Below are positions 11,203 to 22,264 of a DNA stretch of 64,000 nt, piece by piece (within the stretch, counting starts at the first letter, position 1; every line of letters begins with the position of its first letter). The notes beneath the pieces are model-generated. The model ran no database searches. It was not told the DNA's origin and saw only the letters and a list, made by a program, of their open reading frames with translations. A program made the translations under genes and the position numbers. This stretch comes from Primulina eburnea. Taxonomy: Eukaryota; Streptophyta; Magnoliopsida; Lamiales; Gesneriaceae. The stretch covers positions 13,673,054 to 13,737,053 of the forward strand of contig NC_133101.1 of assembly GCF_022965805.1 (NCBI RefSeq), written 5' to 3'.

Positions 11203-11313
11203 GAAACCACGTTAATCGCTTCAGATCTGGCGTGGGGGGGCGGAATTTTGAGAGAAAAGTGTAGGATTTCGAGTGGGAGAGGAGAGAAGTGAGGCGCAGT
11301 TTTTAAGTAAATC

Positions 11314-11566
11314 GCGACTCGCTAGGGCGGTCAAAAGTGTCCGCCCTAGCGAGAGTCTTTCTGTCCGAAAAACTCGAGTGCTCGCTGGGGCGGATACAAG
11401 TGTCCGCCCTAGCGAGGGGTTTTCTGTTTTAAAATTTTTTTAAAAAATTGCGAGTGTTCGCGAGGGCGTTCAGTTTTGACCGCCCGAGCGAGAATCTCTC
11501 TGCCCGAAATTCATGAAAAATTTGAACCACTCGCTGGGGCGGTCAATACTAACCGCCCTAGCGAGG
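11314..11566. repeat. Internal hairpin cluster upstream of the A2 env-like ORF
   Basis: Four hairpins near 11314-11353, 11381-11417, 11450-11493 and 11529-11566 use the same arms as the A2 LTR hairpins (CTCGCT..GGGCGG with CCGCCCTAGCGAG) but different loops. They lie between the pol stop (11741) and the env-like ORF. A TTAAAAAC motif follows on the minus strand near 11303-11310. Confidence 0.88.
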
Positions 11567-11740
11567 TATTTTCTGAAGAAATTTTGAAATTTTATTTATT
11601 TTTATTTTTTTTATGCAAATGCCATGCAACTACCTAAATGCAAATGATGCGAATGCTAAAAAAAATCTAATTAAAATCAAAATAAGGAGTAGAAGTAGTT
11701 CTCAATTTATAGTCTAGAGCTCGACTTTTCACCCATGTCC

Positions 11741-13294
11741 TCAACGACTGTCTTGGAGCCGAGTGACTCCAATTTGTGGCTCAATCGTGCCACCAATATA
11801 GTGCTTTAATCTTTGGGCGTTCACAGTAAACGTCCCTTCCTTGCCATCATGCAACACCACTGCACCTGATGGGAACACCTCGGCTATAACGAATGGTCCT
11901 GACCATCTTGACTTCAGCTTGCCCGGAAAGAGTCGTAAGCGAGAGTTGTATAACAACACCACTTCACCCACTTTGAATTCTCTTCTTACAATGTGTTTAT
12001 CATGGGTTATTTTGGTGCGTTCCTTGTAAGATAGGGCAAGATCATACGCTGTACCTCGGAACTCATCCAACTGACTCAACTGCAACAGTCGTTTTTCACC
12101 TGCAAGAGCAAAATCAAAGTTCAGTGCCTTGGTCGCCCAATATGCTCTATGCTCTAATTCTACGGGTAGATGACATGCTTTACCAAAAAGTAACCTATAT
12201 GGTGTAGTGCCTATAGGTGTTTTGAACGCAGTACGATAAGCCCACAAAGCATCATCTAACCGAATGGACCAGTCCTTTCGATTCACATTAACCGTCTTTT
12301 CTAAAATCCTCTTAATCTCTCGATTGGACACTTCAACTTGTCCACTAGTCTGAGGGTGGTATGGAGTGGAAACTTTGTGGGTGACACCATATTTGCCCAT
12401 CAGTTTATCAAAAATTTTGTTGCAAAAATGGGTGCCACCATCAGTTATGATTGCACGTGGTGTACCGAATCGATTAAAAATGTGTTTTTTCAAAAATTTT
12501 AACACCACTTGTGCATCATTCGTGGCACAAGCCTCCGCCTCCACCCATTTAGATACATACTCCACTGCCACCAAAATAAATTTCTTTGTAAAAGACGCAG
12601 GAAAAGGACCCATAAAATCAATCCCCCACACATCAAATATTTCACACTCAATAATGTTATTCAAAGGCATCTCATGACGGTTAGAAATATTACCTGTGCG
12701 TTGGCATCTATCACAATTGAGAACATACAAACGAGCATCCTTAAAAAGAGTTGGCCAATAGAAGCCACATTCGAGTACCTTAGATGCCGTCCGTATGGGT
12801 CCAAAGTGACCACCTACCTCACGGTCATGGCAGTGGTTCAGAATTTGACTGGTTTCCTCCTCCGCTACACATCTCCTTATCATGGCATCTGCACAGATTT
12901 TAAACAAAAACGGTTCCTCCCAAAAATAATATTTCACGTCAGAAAAGAATTTCTTTCTTTGGTGAAACGATAAATTAGGGGGAGGTGTGCCAGTGACAAG
13001 AAAATTTGCGAAATTGGCATACCAAGGGCACGCATTTACCTCAAACAATTGCTCATCAGGGAACCAGTCATCTATATCAGTGTTAACGCCATTAATTCTA
13101 ATATCCTCAAGCCTAGACAGATGATCAGCAACCACATTTTCTACACCCTTTTTATCTCGAATCTCGAGATCTAATTCTTGCAATAGTAAAATCCACCTAA
13201 TTAACCTAGGTTTCGCATCTTTCTTAGCAAGCAAGTATTTTAGGGCAGAATGATCTGTATACACAATCACTTTAGACAGAACAAGGTATAGCAA
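11741..13294 (-). CDS. A2 pol: end of RNase H and integrase
   Basis: A 517-codon open frame. It starts within RNase H ([20 protein letters not shown]), then the junction motif VVADHLSRL, an integrase zinc-binding HHCC domain ([16 protein letters not shown]), and a core with all three acidic residues in place: [15 protein letters not shown] and [11 protein letters not shown] basic C-terminal domain follows. It catalyses insertion of element DNA. It belongs to one polyprotein with the next two entries; the frame change near 13290 comes with loss of about ten residues of RNase H, so no complete polyprotein can be made as read. Confidence 0.9.
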   Translation of the reverse strand: MLYLVLSKVIVYTDHSALKYLLAKKDAKPRLIRWILLLQELDLEIRDKKGVENVVADHLSRLEDIRINGVNTDIDDWFPDEQLFEVNACPWYANFANFLVTGTPPPNLSFHQRKKFFSDVKYYFWEEPFLFKICADAMIRRCVAEEETSQILNHCHDREVGGHFGPIRTASKVLECGFYWPTLFKDARLYVLNCDRCQRTGNISNRHEMPLNNIIECEIFDVWGIDFMGPFPASFTKKFILVAVEYVSKWVEAEACATNDAQVVLKFLKKHIFNRFGTPRAIITDGGTHFCNKIFDKLMGKYGVTHKVSTPYHPQTSGQVEVSNREIKRILEKTVNVNRKDWSIRLDDALWAYRTAFKTPIGTTPYRLLFGKACHLPVELEHRAYWATKALNFDFALAGEKRLLQLSQLDEFRGTAYDLALSYKERTKITHDKHIVRREFKVGEVVLLYNSRLRLFPGKLKSRWSGPFVIAEVFPSGAVVLHDGKEGTFTVNAQRLKHYIGGTIEPQIGVTRLQDSR

Positions 13295-14099
13295 GTAATT
13301 CCTTTTCAGTAGTAGCGTAATTCAATTGAGCATCATTTAAGGTCTTACTTGCATAGTAGATGGTATGAAATACCTTGTTCTTCCTTTGACCCAGCACCGC
13401 ACCAACAGCTGTATCACTAGCATCGCACATTACCTCAAACGGTAACTCCCAATCAGGGGCAGTCAGAACAGGTGCTGTCACCAAGCTCTTCTTGAGTACT
13501 TCGAATGCCTGCAGACAAGTAGAATCAAAATTAAACTCAACATCTTTCATCAACAAAGAGGATAAAGGCTTAGTAATTTTAGAAAAATCCTTAATAAAAC
13601 GCCTATAAAAACCCGCATGGCCTAGGAAACTTCGAACTCCCTTTATCGATGAAGGTGGTGGTAGATTTTTGATCACTTCCACCTTGGCCTTGTCGACCTC
13701 GATTCCATTCTCCGATACTTTGTGTCCTAACACAATCCCCTCTTGCACCATGAAGTGACATTTCTCCCAATTTAACACCAAATTGCTCTCTTCACATCTA
13801 ATGAGCACCAAATTCAAATTTTTTAAACATTCATCAAATGAAGAGCCAAAAATAGAGAAATCATCCATAAAAACTTCAAGAAAATTCTCAATCATGTCAT
13901 GAAAAATAGCGGTCATGCATCTTTGAAATGTAGCAGGTGCATTGCATAGACCAAAGGGCATACGCCTAAACGCAAAAGTACCATAAGGGCAAGTGAAAGT
14001 AGTTTTCTCTTGGTCCTCGGGTGCAATTGTGATTTGGTTGTATCCCGAATATCCATCCAAAAAACAGTAAAATTCATGACCGGCTAATCGTTCAATCAT
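13272..14099 (-). pseudogene. A2 pol: reverse transcriptase and start of RNase H
   Basis: The reverse transcriptase fingers-palm region: DGYSGYNQI, TFAFRRMPFGLCNAPATF, then the active site as FMDDFSIF, and the connection domain GVRSFLGHAGFYRRFIK. RNase H begins at VMCDASDTAVGAVL. The frame ends in PCSV just after KELLAI, where a short deletion removes about ten codons and shifts frame into 11741-13294. The segment is separated from its upstream part by a TAA at 14100-14102 where a sense codon (CAA in relatives) is expected. Confidence 0.85.
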
Positions 14100-15614
14100 T
14101 TAATCAATAAATGGCAAGGGGAAGTGATCTTTACGGGTTGCATCATTTAATTTCCTATAATCCATGCACACACGCCAACCCGTAACGATTCTAGTGGGAA
14201 TCAACTCATTTTTTTCATTGGTAATAACAGTAATCCCACCCTTTTTAGGCACACATTGTACAGGACTTACCCACGCACTATCAGAGATAGGATAGATAAT
14301 ACCTGCGTCCAGAAGTTTGATCGTTTCAGCTTTTACTACCTCTTGCATCTTTGGATTGAGTCTCCTTTGTGGTTGTGCTAGAGGTGAGTACTTATCCTCC
14401 ATTAGGATTTTGTGCATGCAGATCGAAGGACTTATCCCCTTGATGTCCGAAACTTTCCAAGCGAATGCTCCTCTATGCTCCTTAAGGACTCCCAAGAGCT
14501 TACTCTCCATATCATCTGTCAAAGAAGAGGAAATAATAACAGGCAGTTTATTATTTTCTCCTAAATATACGTACTTGAGATGTGGAGGTAGTGGTTTGAG
14601 CTCCAAAGTAGGTGGCTCCTCTAGGCTTGACTTTTGAGGCATTAAATCTTTTCTATCCCCCAATTCCTCTAGTCGAAGCCTCACTTGCTTTCTCCAAGGT
14701 GGAATGGCATTCAAATGAGCTACCATCTCCATCCTTTCCTCGTCCATCTCGTCCTCCTGTTTTTCAGTAGTGAGAGTAGCCTCCAATGGCTCTTGCAATC
14801 CATCCTGCACAAAATCACAAACAAGAGAATCTAAGACATCAACGCGAAAACAACTATCATCGTGCATTGTGTGCTTGAGAGTATTAAAGACATCAAAAAT
14901 AATTTCTTCTTCTCCAACTCTCAGTCTCAATTTTCCCTCGTCAACATCGATCAGTGCTTTCCCTGTAGCCAGAAATGGTCTCCCTAGGATTAAAGGCATC
15001 TCCAAATCTTCCTCCATATCAAGTACTACAAAATCTGCAGGAAAAATAAACTTATCCACTTTCACCAAGACATCTTCGATAATCCCACGTGGATACTTGA
15101 CAGATCTGTCAGCCAGCTGCAATGACATCCTAGTTGGCTTGGGTTCACCCAATCCCAGTCTCCTAAACACAGAATAAGGCATCAAATTAATACTCGCACC
15201 AAGATCACATAGAGCTTTATGAAAATTAATATCACCAATAATGCAAGGTATAGAGAAACTCCCTGGATCTTTTTGCTTAGGAGGCATCCTATTTTGAACT
15301 AAAGCGGAGCAATTTTCAGTCAAGTTCACAGTCATATGATCTTCTAGCTTCCGCTTGTTTGCTAAGATATCTTTCAAGAATTTTGCATAACTTGGCATAT
15401 TCAGTAAAGCATCAGCAAAAGGAATGTTAATATGCAATTTTTTGAATATCTCAAGAAATTTACCAAATTGTGCATCTAACTTAGCTTTTTTCAGTGCTGC
15501 AGGAAAAGGTGGGGGGATAACAATTTTACTCGGTGCAATAGGTGTAAAAGTAGAGTTAGAAGACTTACCTCCTTGTTGTTCCACCTCATCCTCACCTTGC
15601 TTGTTCTTTTCCTC
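14100..15614 (-). pseudogene. A2 pol: protease and RT N-terminus
   Basis: This frame continues gag after a TAG at 15615-15617. It contains the conserved Athila linker (FPAALKKAK..FKKLHINIPFADAL), an aspartic protease with active site LCDLGASINLMP, LILGRPFL, and the first RT motifs (VSPVQCVPKKGG, VCMDYRKLNDATRKDHFPLPFID) before the TAA at 14100. In the family gag-pol is usually one continuous ORF, so both stops are probably nonsense mutations. Recoding at the gag end cannot be excluded. Confidence 0.85.
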
Positions 15615-17021
15615 CTAAGACTCAAGTGCCTTTCCACTGCGCAATTCCACAGCTTTCACATGCTCTCTCGGGTTAGTCTCCGTGTTGCTTGGCAAAGTTC
15701 CTTGCTCCCTATTAGCAATTAACTTAGCCAATTGTCCAATTTGATTCTCTAACCCTTTTATGGATGCATCCTGATTCTGAAATCTCGTCTCGGTTGCAGA
15801 AATAAATTTAGTCATCATTTGCTCTAAATTTGACTTCTCCTCCCTAGGCGGTTCTGGCTTGAATCCTTGGTGCATCCCATGTGGTGGACCTCTTTGTTGG
15901 CGGTTTTGGTTGTTTTGACCTCCCCACGAAAAGTTTGGGTGATTCCTCCATCCCGGATTATAGGAGTTTGAATAAGGGTCATTTCTAGGACGGTTCTGGA
16001 ATCCCACGTGTTTTGCTCCCTCAGGTACATAGAATGGATTGCCATCTTGGCAATCTTGCACGTCATGCTCACCTCCACACTTATCACAGAAAATCTCTTG
16101 CAGACGCATAGCTGACCCACTCGCATTCATCCCATCAATCTTTCTATTCAGAGCCTCCAACTGTGCTGACACCGCAGATAAATCATCAACTTGATTAACC
16201 CCAGCACCTCGTCTCTGCCTATCAGAATGAGGATGATAGCTACTGGCAGCCATCTCCTCCAATAATTCATATCCTTCCTCAGCCGTTTTTCTCAACAAGT
16301 TACCACAGGCAGCAGCATCTATCATGGTACGGTTAGGAGTAAGCAGACCATAATAAAAAGTTTGAACCACTAACCCAAGAGGTAGCTCATGGTGTGGACA
16401 TCTCCTCAACAAATCCTTGTATCGCTCCCACGCCTCGTAAAGTGACTCAAGCTCATATTGAGCAAAAGTAGTAATGTCAGCTCTAAATTTCATAGTCTTC
16501 GACGGAGGAAAGTACTTGGTCAGGAATGCCTTTGCCATATCTTCCCACGTAGTGATAGACCCTACAGGTAAACAGTTTAACCAAGACTTAGCTTTTTCTC
16601 TTAGTGAAAATGGAAATAAACGCAAACGAACAGCATCATCAGATACGCCATTAAATTTAAATGTATCACAAATTTCAAGAAAGTCAGCTATATGAGAATT
16701 AGGGTCATCAAGTGCACTTCCCCCAAATTGAACAGTGTTTTGGATCATCTGAATGATAGCTGGCTTGATCTCGAATTGATTCGCCCGGATGATTGGCCTT
16801 ACGATGCTTGGACGTGCTCCATCAAGAGACGGCTGTGCATAATCCATCATCGGTACACGGCGTGGCATCTCAATCCGTCTCTCATTTTGGCGCTCCTCCT
16901 CCTGCTCTTGTTCGTGCCTCTCCATTTGTTCCTTGAGTCTTTGCTGTTGTCTTCGGCGTCTAGCAGTGCGTTCGATCTCAGGGTCAAACGGCTCAAGCTT
17001 AGACTCGAATGATCTTCGCAT
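15615..17021 (-). CDS. A2 gag (Athila-type capsid/nucleocapsid)
   Basis: Start chosen at the ATG at 17021 (MRRSFESKLEPFDPEIERT); the open frame reaches 17060. The N-terminus is an arginine/glutamine/glutamate-rich coil, followed by the retrotransposon gag core (FLEICDTFKFNGVSDDAVRLRLFPFSL, then W-rich KSWLNCLP and AFLTKYFPPSK). A zinc knuckle CDKCGGEHDVQDC sits near residue 310, then an Asn/Gln/Pro-rich tail and a C-terminal coil. It forms the particle that packages element RNA. It ends at the TAG at 15615, after which the same frame runs into protease. Confidence 0.88.
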   Translation of the reverse strand: MRRSFESKLEPFDPEIERTARRRRQQQRLKEQMERHEQEQEEERQNERRIEMPRRVPMMDYAQPSLDGARPSIVRPIIRANQFEIKPAIIQMIQNTVQFGGSALDDPNSHIADFLEICDTFKFNGVSDDAVRLRLFPFSLREKAKSWLNCLPVGSITTWEDMAKAFLTKYFPPSKTMKFRADITTFAQYELESLYEAWERYKDLLRRCPHHELPLGLVVQTFYYGLLTPNRTMIDAAACGNLLRKTAEEGYELLEEMAASSYHPHSDRQRRGAGVNQVDDLSAVSAQLEALNRKIDGMNASGSAMRLQEIFCDKCGGEHDVQDCQDGNPFYVPEGAKHVGFQNRPRNDPYSNSYNPGWRNHPNFSWGGQNNQNRQQRGPPHGMHQGFKPEPPREEKSNLEQMMTKFISATETRFQNQDASIKGLENQIGQLAKLIANREQGTLPSNTETNPREHVKAVELRSGKALES

Positions 17022-17125
17022 GCACCTCAAGAGAATTCTGCAATAAAATGAGAGTATCAAATAACAATAAAATTAAGAATACTAAAGAATTTAAATGAGA
17101 AATAAGAAAATTGTGAATCAACAGT

Positions 17126-17142
17126 CCCCGGCAACGGCGCCA
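17126..17142 (-). other. Primer binding site of A2 (tRNA-Asp)
   Basis: Read on the minus strand, TGGCGCCGTTGCCGGGG is complementary to the 3' end of plant tRNA-Asp (…CCCCGGCAACGGCGCCA). It lies six bases inside the 5' LTR. A tRNA-Asp primer is characteristic of Athila elements. Confidence 0.9.
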
Positions 17143-17148
17143 AAAACT

Positions 17149-18641
17149 TGATCGAGCAAAACTTGCACAGTGAATGGTCCCAAAATTTGTTTTATATATG
17201 AAAGCTCGATTTAAATATCGCAAGTGCACGATAGTCAAGTTATAATAAACGTACGTGAATACGAGTATCGTTCCACAGGGACTGCGTTACAATATTTTTT
17301 ATTCTCAATTAAAATTTCTTTAGCAACGATAAAGTGGTTTGGTAATTAAACTAATGTAAATCAAATAACTAAAAGAATTAAAGCGCAAAGAGAATGTATG
17401 CAATAATGCAATGATTAAGTTGGATTAAATCAAATGAAAGATGAATTTGTTGGGAATTATCAGTTCACCTACCACTCGTGTTTTAATAATTACCCTCGAC
17501 TCTTACTCGTGCATTCGACGGAATTCCCTAGACTAATCAATATACTCTTTCGAGCTATATTAACACTAATCATAAACATGCAGTAATCAAGTGTCCTCAA
17601 TTATTTAACAGTTTAAGATCGCCTTACGTTCTATGGAATCCTCTAGCTTTTATCCGGGTGAACTATTACTATCGACACGTACCCAATTCCGTATGTCTAC
17701 TAAAATTGTAAGTCCATGGTTTATACTATGCGATCCTATTGTTAATTAGTCTGTCGAAATCGTTAACAACATGCAATAATCAAAGGAAGATAGCTAGGCT
17801 TCGCTTGAAACAAGAAATAACAATAGCATAAACAAATCACTTGAAAAAACGTCAAGAAATAATGTTAAACAACGAGTACGGGTAGGATCCCCTCAAATCC
17901 CAACAAATCTAGAGTTTAGCCAACCAAATTCATACTAAAAATCAACAATCTATGCAAGAGAATAAAATACTGAATAATAAAATACTAAATATGACGATGG
18001 AAGATGGCTGCGACGCTTGGACTTCTCGAGTTCTTCGAAAGTCTTCCTTACTCCTAGCCTTCTCTCCCAGAAAAAATGATGAAAATATGATGAATAATCC
18101 TCAAAGAGGCGCCCAATCTCGTGTATTAGGTTAGTGGTCTTGGATAGAGTCCATGAAAATATAAACAAATCTCGCAGAATCTTGCTGGATCGCGTGACTC
18201 GCTAGGGCGGTAGGTTTTGACCGCTGGGGCGAGTGACTCTCGAATAAAAATCTTTAGCCTTCTCTCTAGTCTTGCTGGGGCGGCCACTTTTGACCGCCCG
18301 AGCGAGAGATCTTCTGTTAAATTCTCTTGTCCAGGCTAGCAGTCTCGCTGGGGCGGTCAGTTTTGACCGCCCTAGCGAGAGGTCTTCTGTTCGAAATCCT
18401 CGGTAAGACTAGAATGCTCGCTGGGGCGGTCAGTTTTGACCGCCCTAGCGAGGCTTCTTCGTTGTTGTGCCCATTTTCTGCCATATTTGGTTCCATTCCT
18501 ACAAAATACCACAAAACACACGAGATCAGTCATATGCTAAATAATGCAAACAAAATGCAAGAATAAACTAAAACAAACTAATATGATGTATGAATGCGAC
18601 TCGAAACCAACACTAAAAACACGTAAAAACGAGTCCTATCA
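17149..18641 (-). repeat. 5' LTR of A2
   Basis: A 1493-bp copy of the LTR at 7143-8596. It carries four hairpins (about 18197-18447); the extra one near 18268-18307 accounts for the 39-bp length difference. It is followed by the target duplication TGTAC and the rest of the B 5' LTR. Confidence 0.94.
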
Positions 18642-18646
18642 TGTAC

Positions 18647-18784
18647 GTTTCGCTTCCGCTAATAAAGTTCTTTAATAGTTCGTATTACTGCCTGTGATAC
18701 TTCTAAAGAGACATAATTCTCTTATGAGGTATTACTAGGGATTGTGGCACTCCTTGAGGTCTAGTTTCAAGACAGGGTGCCACA
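18647..18784 (+). repeat. 5' LTR of B, right portion
   Basis: The last 138 bp of the B 5' LTR, matching 27003-27140 and ending GGGTGCCACA. It resumes the LTR broken by A2. Confidence 0.92.
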
Positions 18785-18788
18785 GAGG

Positions 18789-18800
18789 TGGTATCAGAGC
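18789..18800 (+). other. Primer binding site of B (initiator tRNA-Met)
   Basis: TGGTATCAGAGC, four bases after the LTR end, is complementary to the 3' end of plant initiator tRNA-Met. This is the usual primer of chromoviruses and most copia elements. Confidence 0.9.
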
Positions 18801-18908
18801 CGCATCAGGCTAGGATAGGTTACCTAGAAATGTTTTAAAAAAAAAAAATCTTTTAATATATGCTCATTACTAATCATTGTTTCCATAAATTTATTAATTT
18901 ATCACAGG

Positions 18909-19895
18909 ATGTCCGACTCTATCAGTAGCCAGGGAGATCATTTAAACACTATTTATGTCCGTACAGATTCTCCGACCTTGACTTTCACACCTGGAGATCG
19001 AGGTTTATCATATTATCCTGACCATGTTACTCTTCAGATTGCTGAGGATCGTGATAGAGTGAGGGTCGCTAGGGCGACTGATCGAGTCTTTTTTGAAGAG
19101 GAGATTTATCGTTTAACCCGAGAGAATCAAGACATGAGGAACCAGTTAGCTATTTATAGATGGCACATTGATGCTATGGGGATTACGGAGTATTATCCCA
19201 ATCCTTTGGAGGATGCACTGATGAGACAGATTCCACCCTATAGGGGTGACATAGGTCGAGCGGTGTATGAGAGAGATAGGATGATCTTGAGCCTTTCTGA
19301 GTTACACGGGTTTGTTGATCGAGAGGTGAGAGCCCTGCAGAGAGCAGAGTATTACTCTGAGATTCATTTTGACTATATTCTTACTCAGGTTTGTACTATG
19401 TTCGACTATGCTATTTATGGGTTAGAGCCAGTGTTAGCAAGGATTACCAGCCTTCGAGATGGAGCGGGACCTAGCAACATTCCTACCGAGCACCCACCAG
19501 TTGATCCACCAGTCATCCCATTTGCTGCCCCACCAGTTGATCCACCAGTCATTCCATTTGCTGCCCCACCAGTTGATCCACCACCAGCCATTCCATTTGC
19601 TGACCCACCAGTTGTTCCTCTCTATGATCTACCAGGTCTTCCACTTCAGGAGCCCGAGTTACCCCCATTACCACCAGCTTTAGAGGAGGATGGGTGGCTT
19701 ACAGACCCCGAGTACGAGTCTGACCCTGAGGAGTTTCCTGAGGAGCTGCCATTGATAGTGCAGCTAGGACCATTTTGGGGAGAGGACCCTTTACCTTTGC
19801 TTGGAGACATTGCTGATGAGGTTGTCATCGAGATATCAGATGATGAGGTTGCATCCGTCGCTGAGTCGGCTGTTACCACTGAGGAGTTGTCCTAG
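18909..19895 (+). CDS. Extra ORF between the primer site and gag of B
   Basis: An intact 328-codon ORF in the leader, sense strand. The product is acidic. Residues 50-100 are rich in Arg/Glu and coil-like (EDRDRVRVARATDRVFFEEE). The middle has regular helical-looking sequence, followed by three copies of a 12-residue repeat PPVDPPVIPFAA (36-bp DNA repeats at about 19494-19610), then a strongly acidic C-terminus. No catalytic motif, zinc finger or membrane segment was recognised, and I do not assign a function. The start is preceded by a splice-acceptor-like atttatcacag. Extra ORFs before gag are known in Ogre/Tat elements but are not a standard part of chromoviruses. The long open frame next to a damaged gag-pol suggests it was under selection until recently. 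Confidence 0.75.
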   Translation: MSDSISSQGDHLNTIYVRTDSPTLTFTPGDRGLSYYPDHVTLQIAEDRDRVRVARATDRVFFEEEIYRLTRENQDMRNQLAIYRWHIDAMGITEYYPNPLEDALMRQIPPYRGDIGRAVYERDRMILSLSELHGFVDREVRALQRAEYYSEIHFDYILTQVCTMFDYAIYGLEPVLARITSLRDGAGPSNIPTEHPPVDPPVIPFAAPPVDPPVIPFAAPPVDPPPAIPFADPPVVPLYDLPGLPLQEPELPPLPPALEEDGWLTDPEYESDPEEFPEELPLIVQLGPFWGEDPLPLLGDIADEVVIEISDDEVASVAESAVTTEELS

Positions 19896-20165
19896 ACTTT
19901 GATTATTAGTTGTATTGTTTTCATGGGGAAAAAAAAATCATCACCTTTTGTTAATGATATCTCATATCGGTAGGTCTAGTAAATTATTTGACATGATAAC
20001 TTTTCTGACTGGATGGTAAACTCTTTAGTAGTTATCGATTTTCTCTATATATGATGACTGCTTTTGTGGTACGATAATTATATCGTGGTATGTGTTATTG
20101 ATTAGCTTAAACTGTTATGTCACAAATTCTTATTTATGAAAGAAAATTCCTACTATAGCAACTTC

Positions 20166-22012
20166 ATGGCATCTTCGAATGGAAGCAACCAAGCAAGGAG
20201 CCAAGAAGAGCAAAATCATCAGCGTAGAGAGGAGCGCATACCACAATAAGAACCTAATCCTCACCATATACTCGAAATGATGCAACAATTCTTTCAGTAT
20301 TGCAAGAATCCACCAAGGAACCAGGATACGGGCGATCGGACCTTTGAACGTTTCCTTCGATTCAATCCTCCAAGGTTCCAAGGGACCCCAGATGCAACCC
20401 AAGCTGAGTCTTGGCTGACCAAGATCAAAAAGATATTTTCCGTTCATAACTTCTCTGATGAACAAAAAATAAATCTATCTACCTACCAATTCGAGGATGC
20501 TGCATACAATTGGTGGAGAGTCACAGATCATCAGTGGAACCGAAACAATACCCCCAGAACATTGGAGAACTTCACAAAAGAATTCGAAGGAAAATATATT
20601 ACCCAAGTTGTACGAAACGCTCGAGAAAGGGAGTTTATGGATCTGGTTCAAGGATCTATGACAGTAGCTCAGTATGAGGCTGAGTTTCACCGCTTAATCC
20701 ACTATGCCCCTCAATTCATGGAAGACGAACCAAGGAAAACGAGAAAGTTCGTAGAAGGGTTAAAACTAGAGATCCGTTGGTCAACGCTATCCTCTGAAAT
20801 AACCGATTATAATATCGCAGTCAACCAGGCTCTACGAGTGGAATCAGAAATCAAAACACTCCTTAAGAGAGAAGAAGAAGAAAAAAGATCGCGTAACCCC
20901 AATTTCCCTGAAAATAACCAAAAGAAGAGGAGATATGGAAACGAGATTCAGCAAGGCAAGAAAGAAGGACCATCAAAACAAAATTTTCAAGGAGGAACTA
21001 ACAAGCAAAGATGTGGATACTGTGGGTTAGGCAATCACAACGAAGACAAATGCTGGAGAAAGAATGGGAAATGCTTGGTTTGTGGAAGTGATCAACACCG
21101 TATTCAAGAATGTCCACAAAAATATCGGCCTTTACCAGCTCCAGCTACTCAAAAACGGAAGATTCCAGCCAGAGTTTTTGCACTCACAGGAAATGAAGAC
21201 GATATCGATCCCACTGCTGTAGTTGAAGGTACAATTCTTCTGCTTTCAAAAACTGGAAAAGTTTTATTTGATCCTGGAGCGACACACTCCTTTGTTTCTA
21301 GCACTTTTGTTCACCATCTAGAGACACCATCTGTAAAGCTACCATATATCATGGAAGTTAGTTCACCAATGGGAGATAAGTTACTTAGTGAAGTTCTTTA
21401 CAAAGACTGTCCTCTAGAAATTGATGGGGAAACATATATGGCCGATTTAATTGACCTCCCTATTCAAGGTTATGATGTCATATTAGGGATGGATTGGTTG
21501 TTTAGACACCAGGAACAATTAGATTGTTACTCCAAAAAGGTAAAACTCTCAAATTTGGGAAACAGAAAGTTTGGAAACCACAAGGAGGAGTCTTTCCCCG
21601 TAACATCAATATCTGCCAAAGAAGCCCGGACAATAATTAATAAGGGAGGGAAAGGATTTCTAGCTTATCTGATCAATAAGCCACACGATCAAATTAAGGT
21701 ATCTGAAATCTCTGTTGTTCAAAACTTTCCCGAGGTTTTTCCGGAAGAAATAAATTCCTTGCCACCGCAAAGAGAGGTTGAGTTCTCCATCGAGCTCTCA
21801 CCCGGAGCTACGCCCAAGTCCAAGACCCCATACCGAATGGCACCTGCAGAATTAAAAGAATTGAAGATCCAAATACAAGAGCTTGTTGACAGAAAATACA
21901 TACAACCCAGCACATCACCATGGGGAGCCCCGGTGTTGTTCGTAAAGAAAAAAGATGGTACGCTAAGGCTATGCATCGACTATCGAGATCTAAATAATGT
22001 GACTGTAAAAAA
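20166..22012 (+). pseudogene. B gag, protease and RT N-terminus
   Basis: The likely gag ATG is at 20166 (MASSNGSNQ), but a TAA at 20247-20249 ends it after 27 codons. The frame is then open from 20277. The gag core ([32 protein letters not shown]) is followed by two zinc knuckles, [14 protein letters not shown] and [14 protein letters not shown]. The aspartic protease site is [12 protein letters not shown], with [11 protein letters not shown]. The RT start has [20 protein letters not shown] and [12 protein letters not shown] run of eight A near 22005-22012 shifts the frame. The RT continues in the next entry. Confidence 0.9.
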
Positions 22013-22264
22013 AACAAGTATCCACTGCCGCGAATTGACGAATTGTTCGATGCACTCCAAGGATCCAAAGTTTATTCAAAGTTAGACCTAAGACAAGGAT
22101 ACTACCAGCTGCGAATCCGAGAAGAAGATATACCCAAGACCGCTTTTAACACTCGGTATGGCCATTACGAATTTGTAGTAATGCCGTTCGGACTAACAAA
22201 TGCGCCAGCTGCTTTCATGGATCTGATGCATCGAGTCTTCCAACCATATTTAGACAATTCGTAG
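22013..22264 (+). pseudogene. B RT, middle segment
   Basis: In a second frame: [46 protein letters not shown]. It ends at a TAG (22262-22264) after LDNS, where a missing base in an A run shifts the catalytic FIDD motif into another frame. Confidence 0.88.

Larger units (their letters stand above)
7143..18641 (-). mobile_element. Athila-type Ty3/gypsy element A2 (nearly complete)
   Basis: An 11.5-kb minus-strand element with LTRs at both ends, the target duplication TGTAC (7138-7142 and 18642-18646), and insertion into the 5' LTR of B. Order in transcription sense: 5' LTR, tRNA-Asp primer site, gag, protease, RT, RNase H, integrase, hairpin spacer, env-like ORF, 3' spacer, polypurine tract, 3' LTR. 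This layout and primer are typical of Athila. The LTRs differ at about nine substitutions plus one 39-bp indel, so it is young. Coding lesions are few: a stop at the gag-pol join, one in RT and a small deletion in RNase H. Confidence 0.95.
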
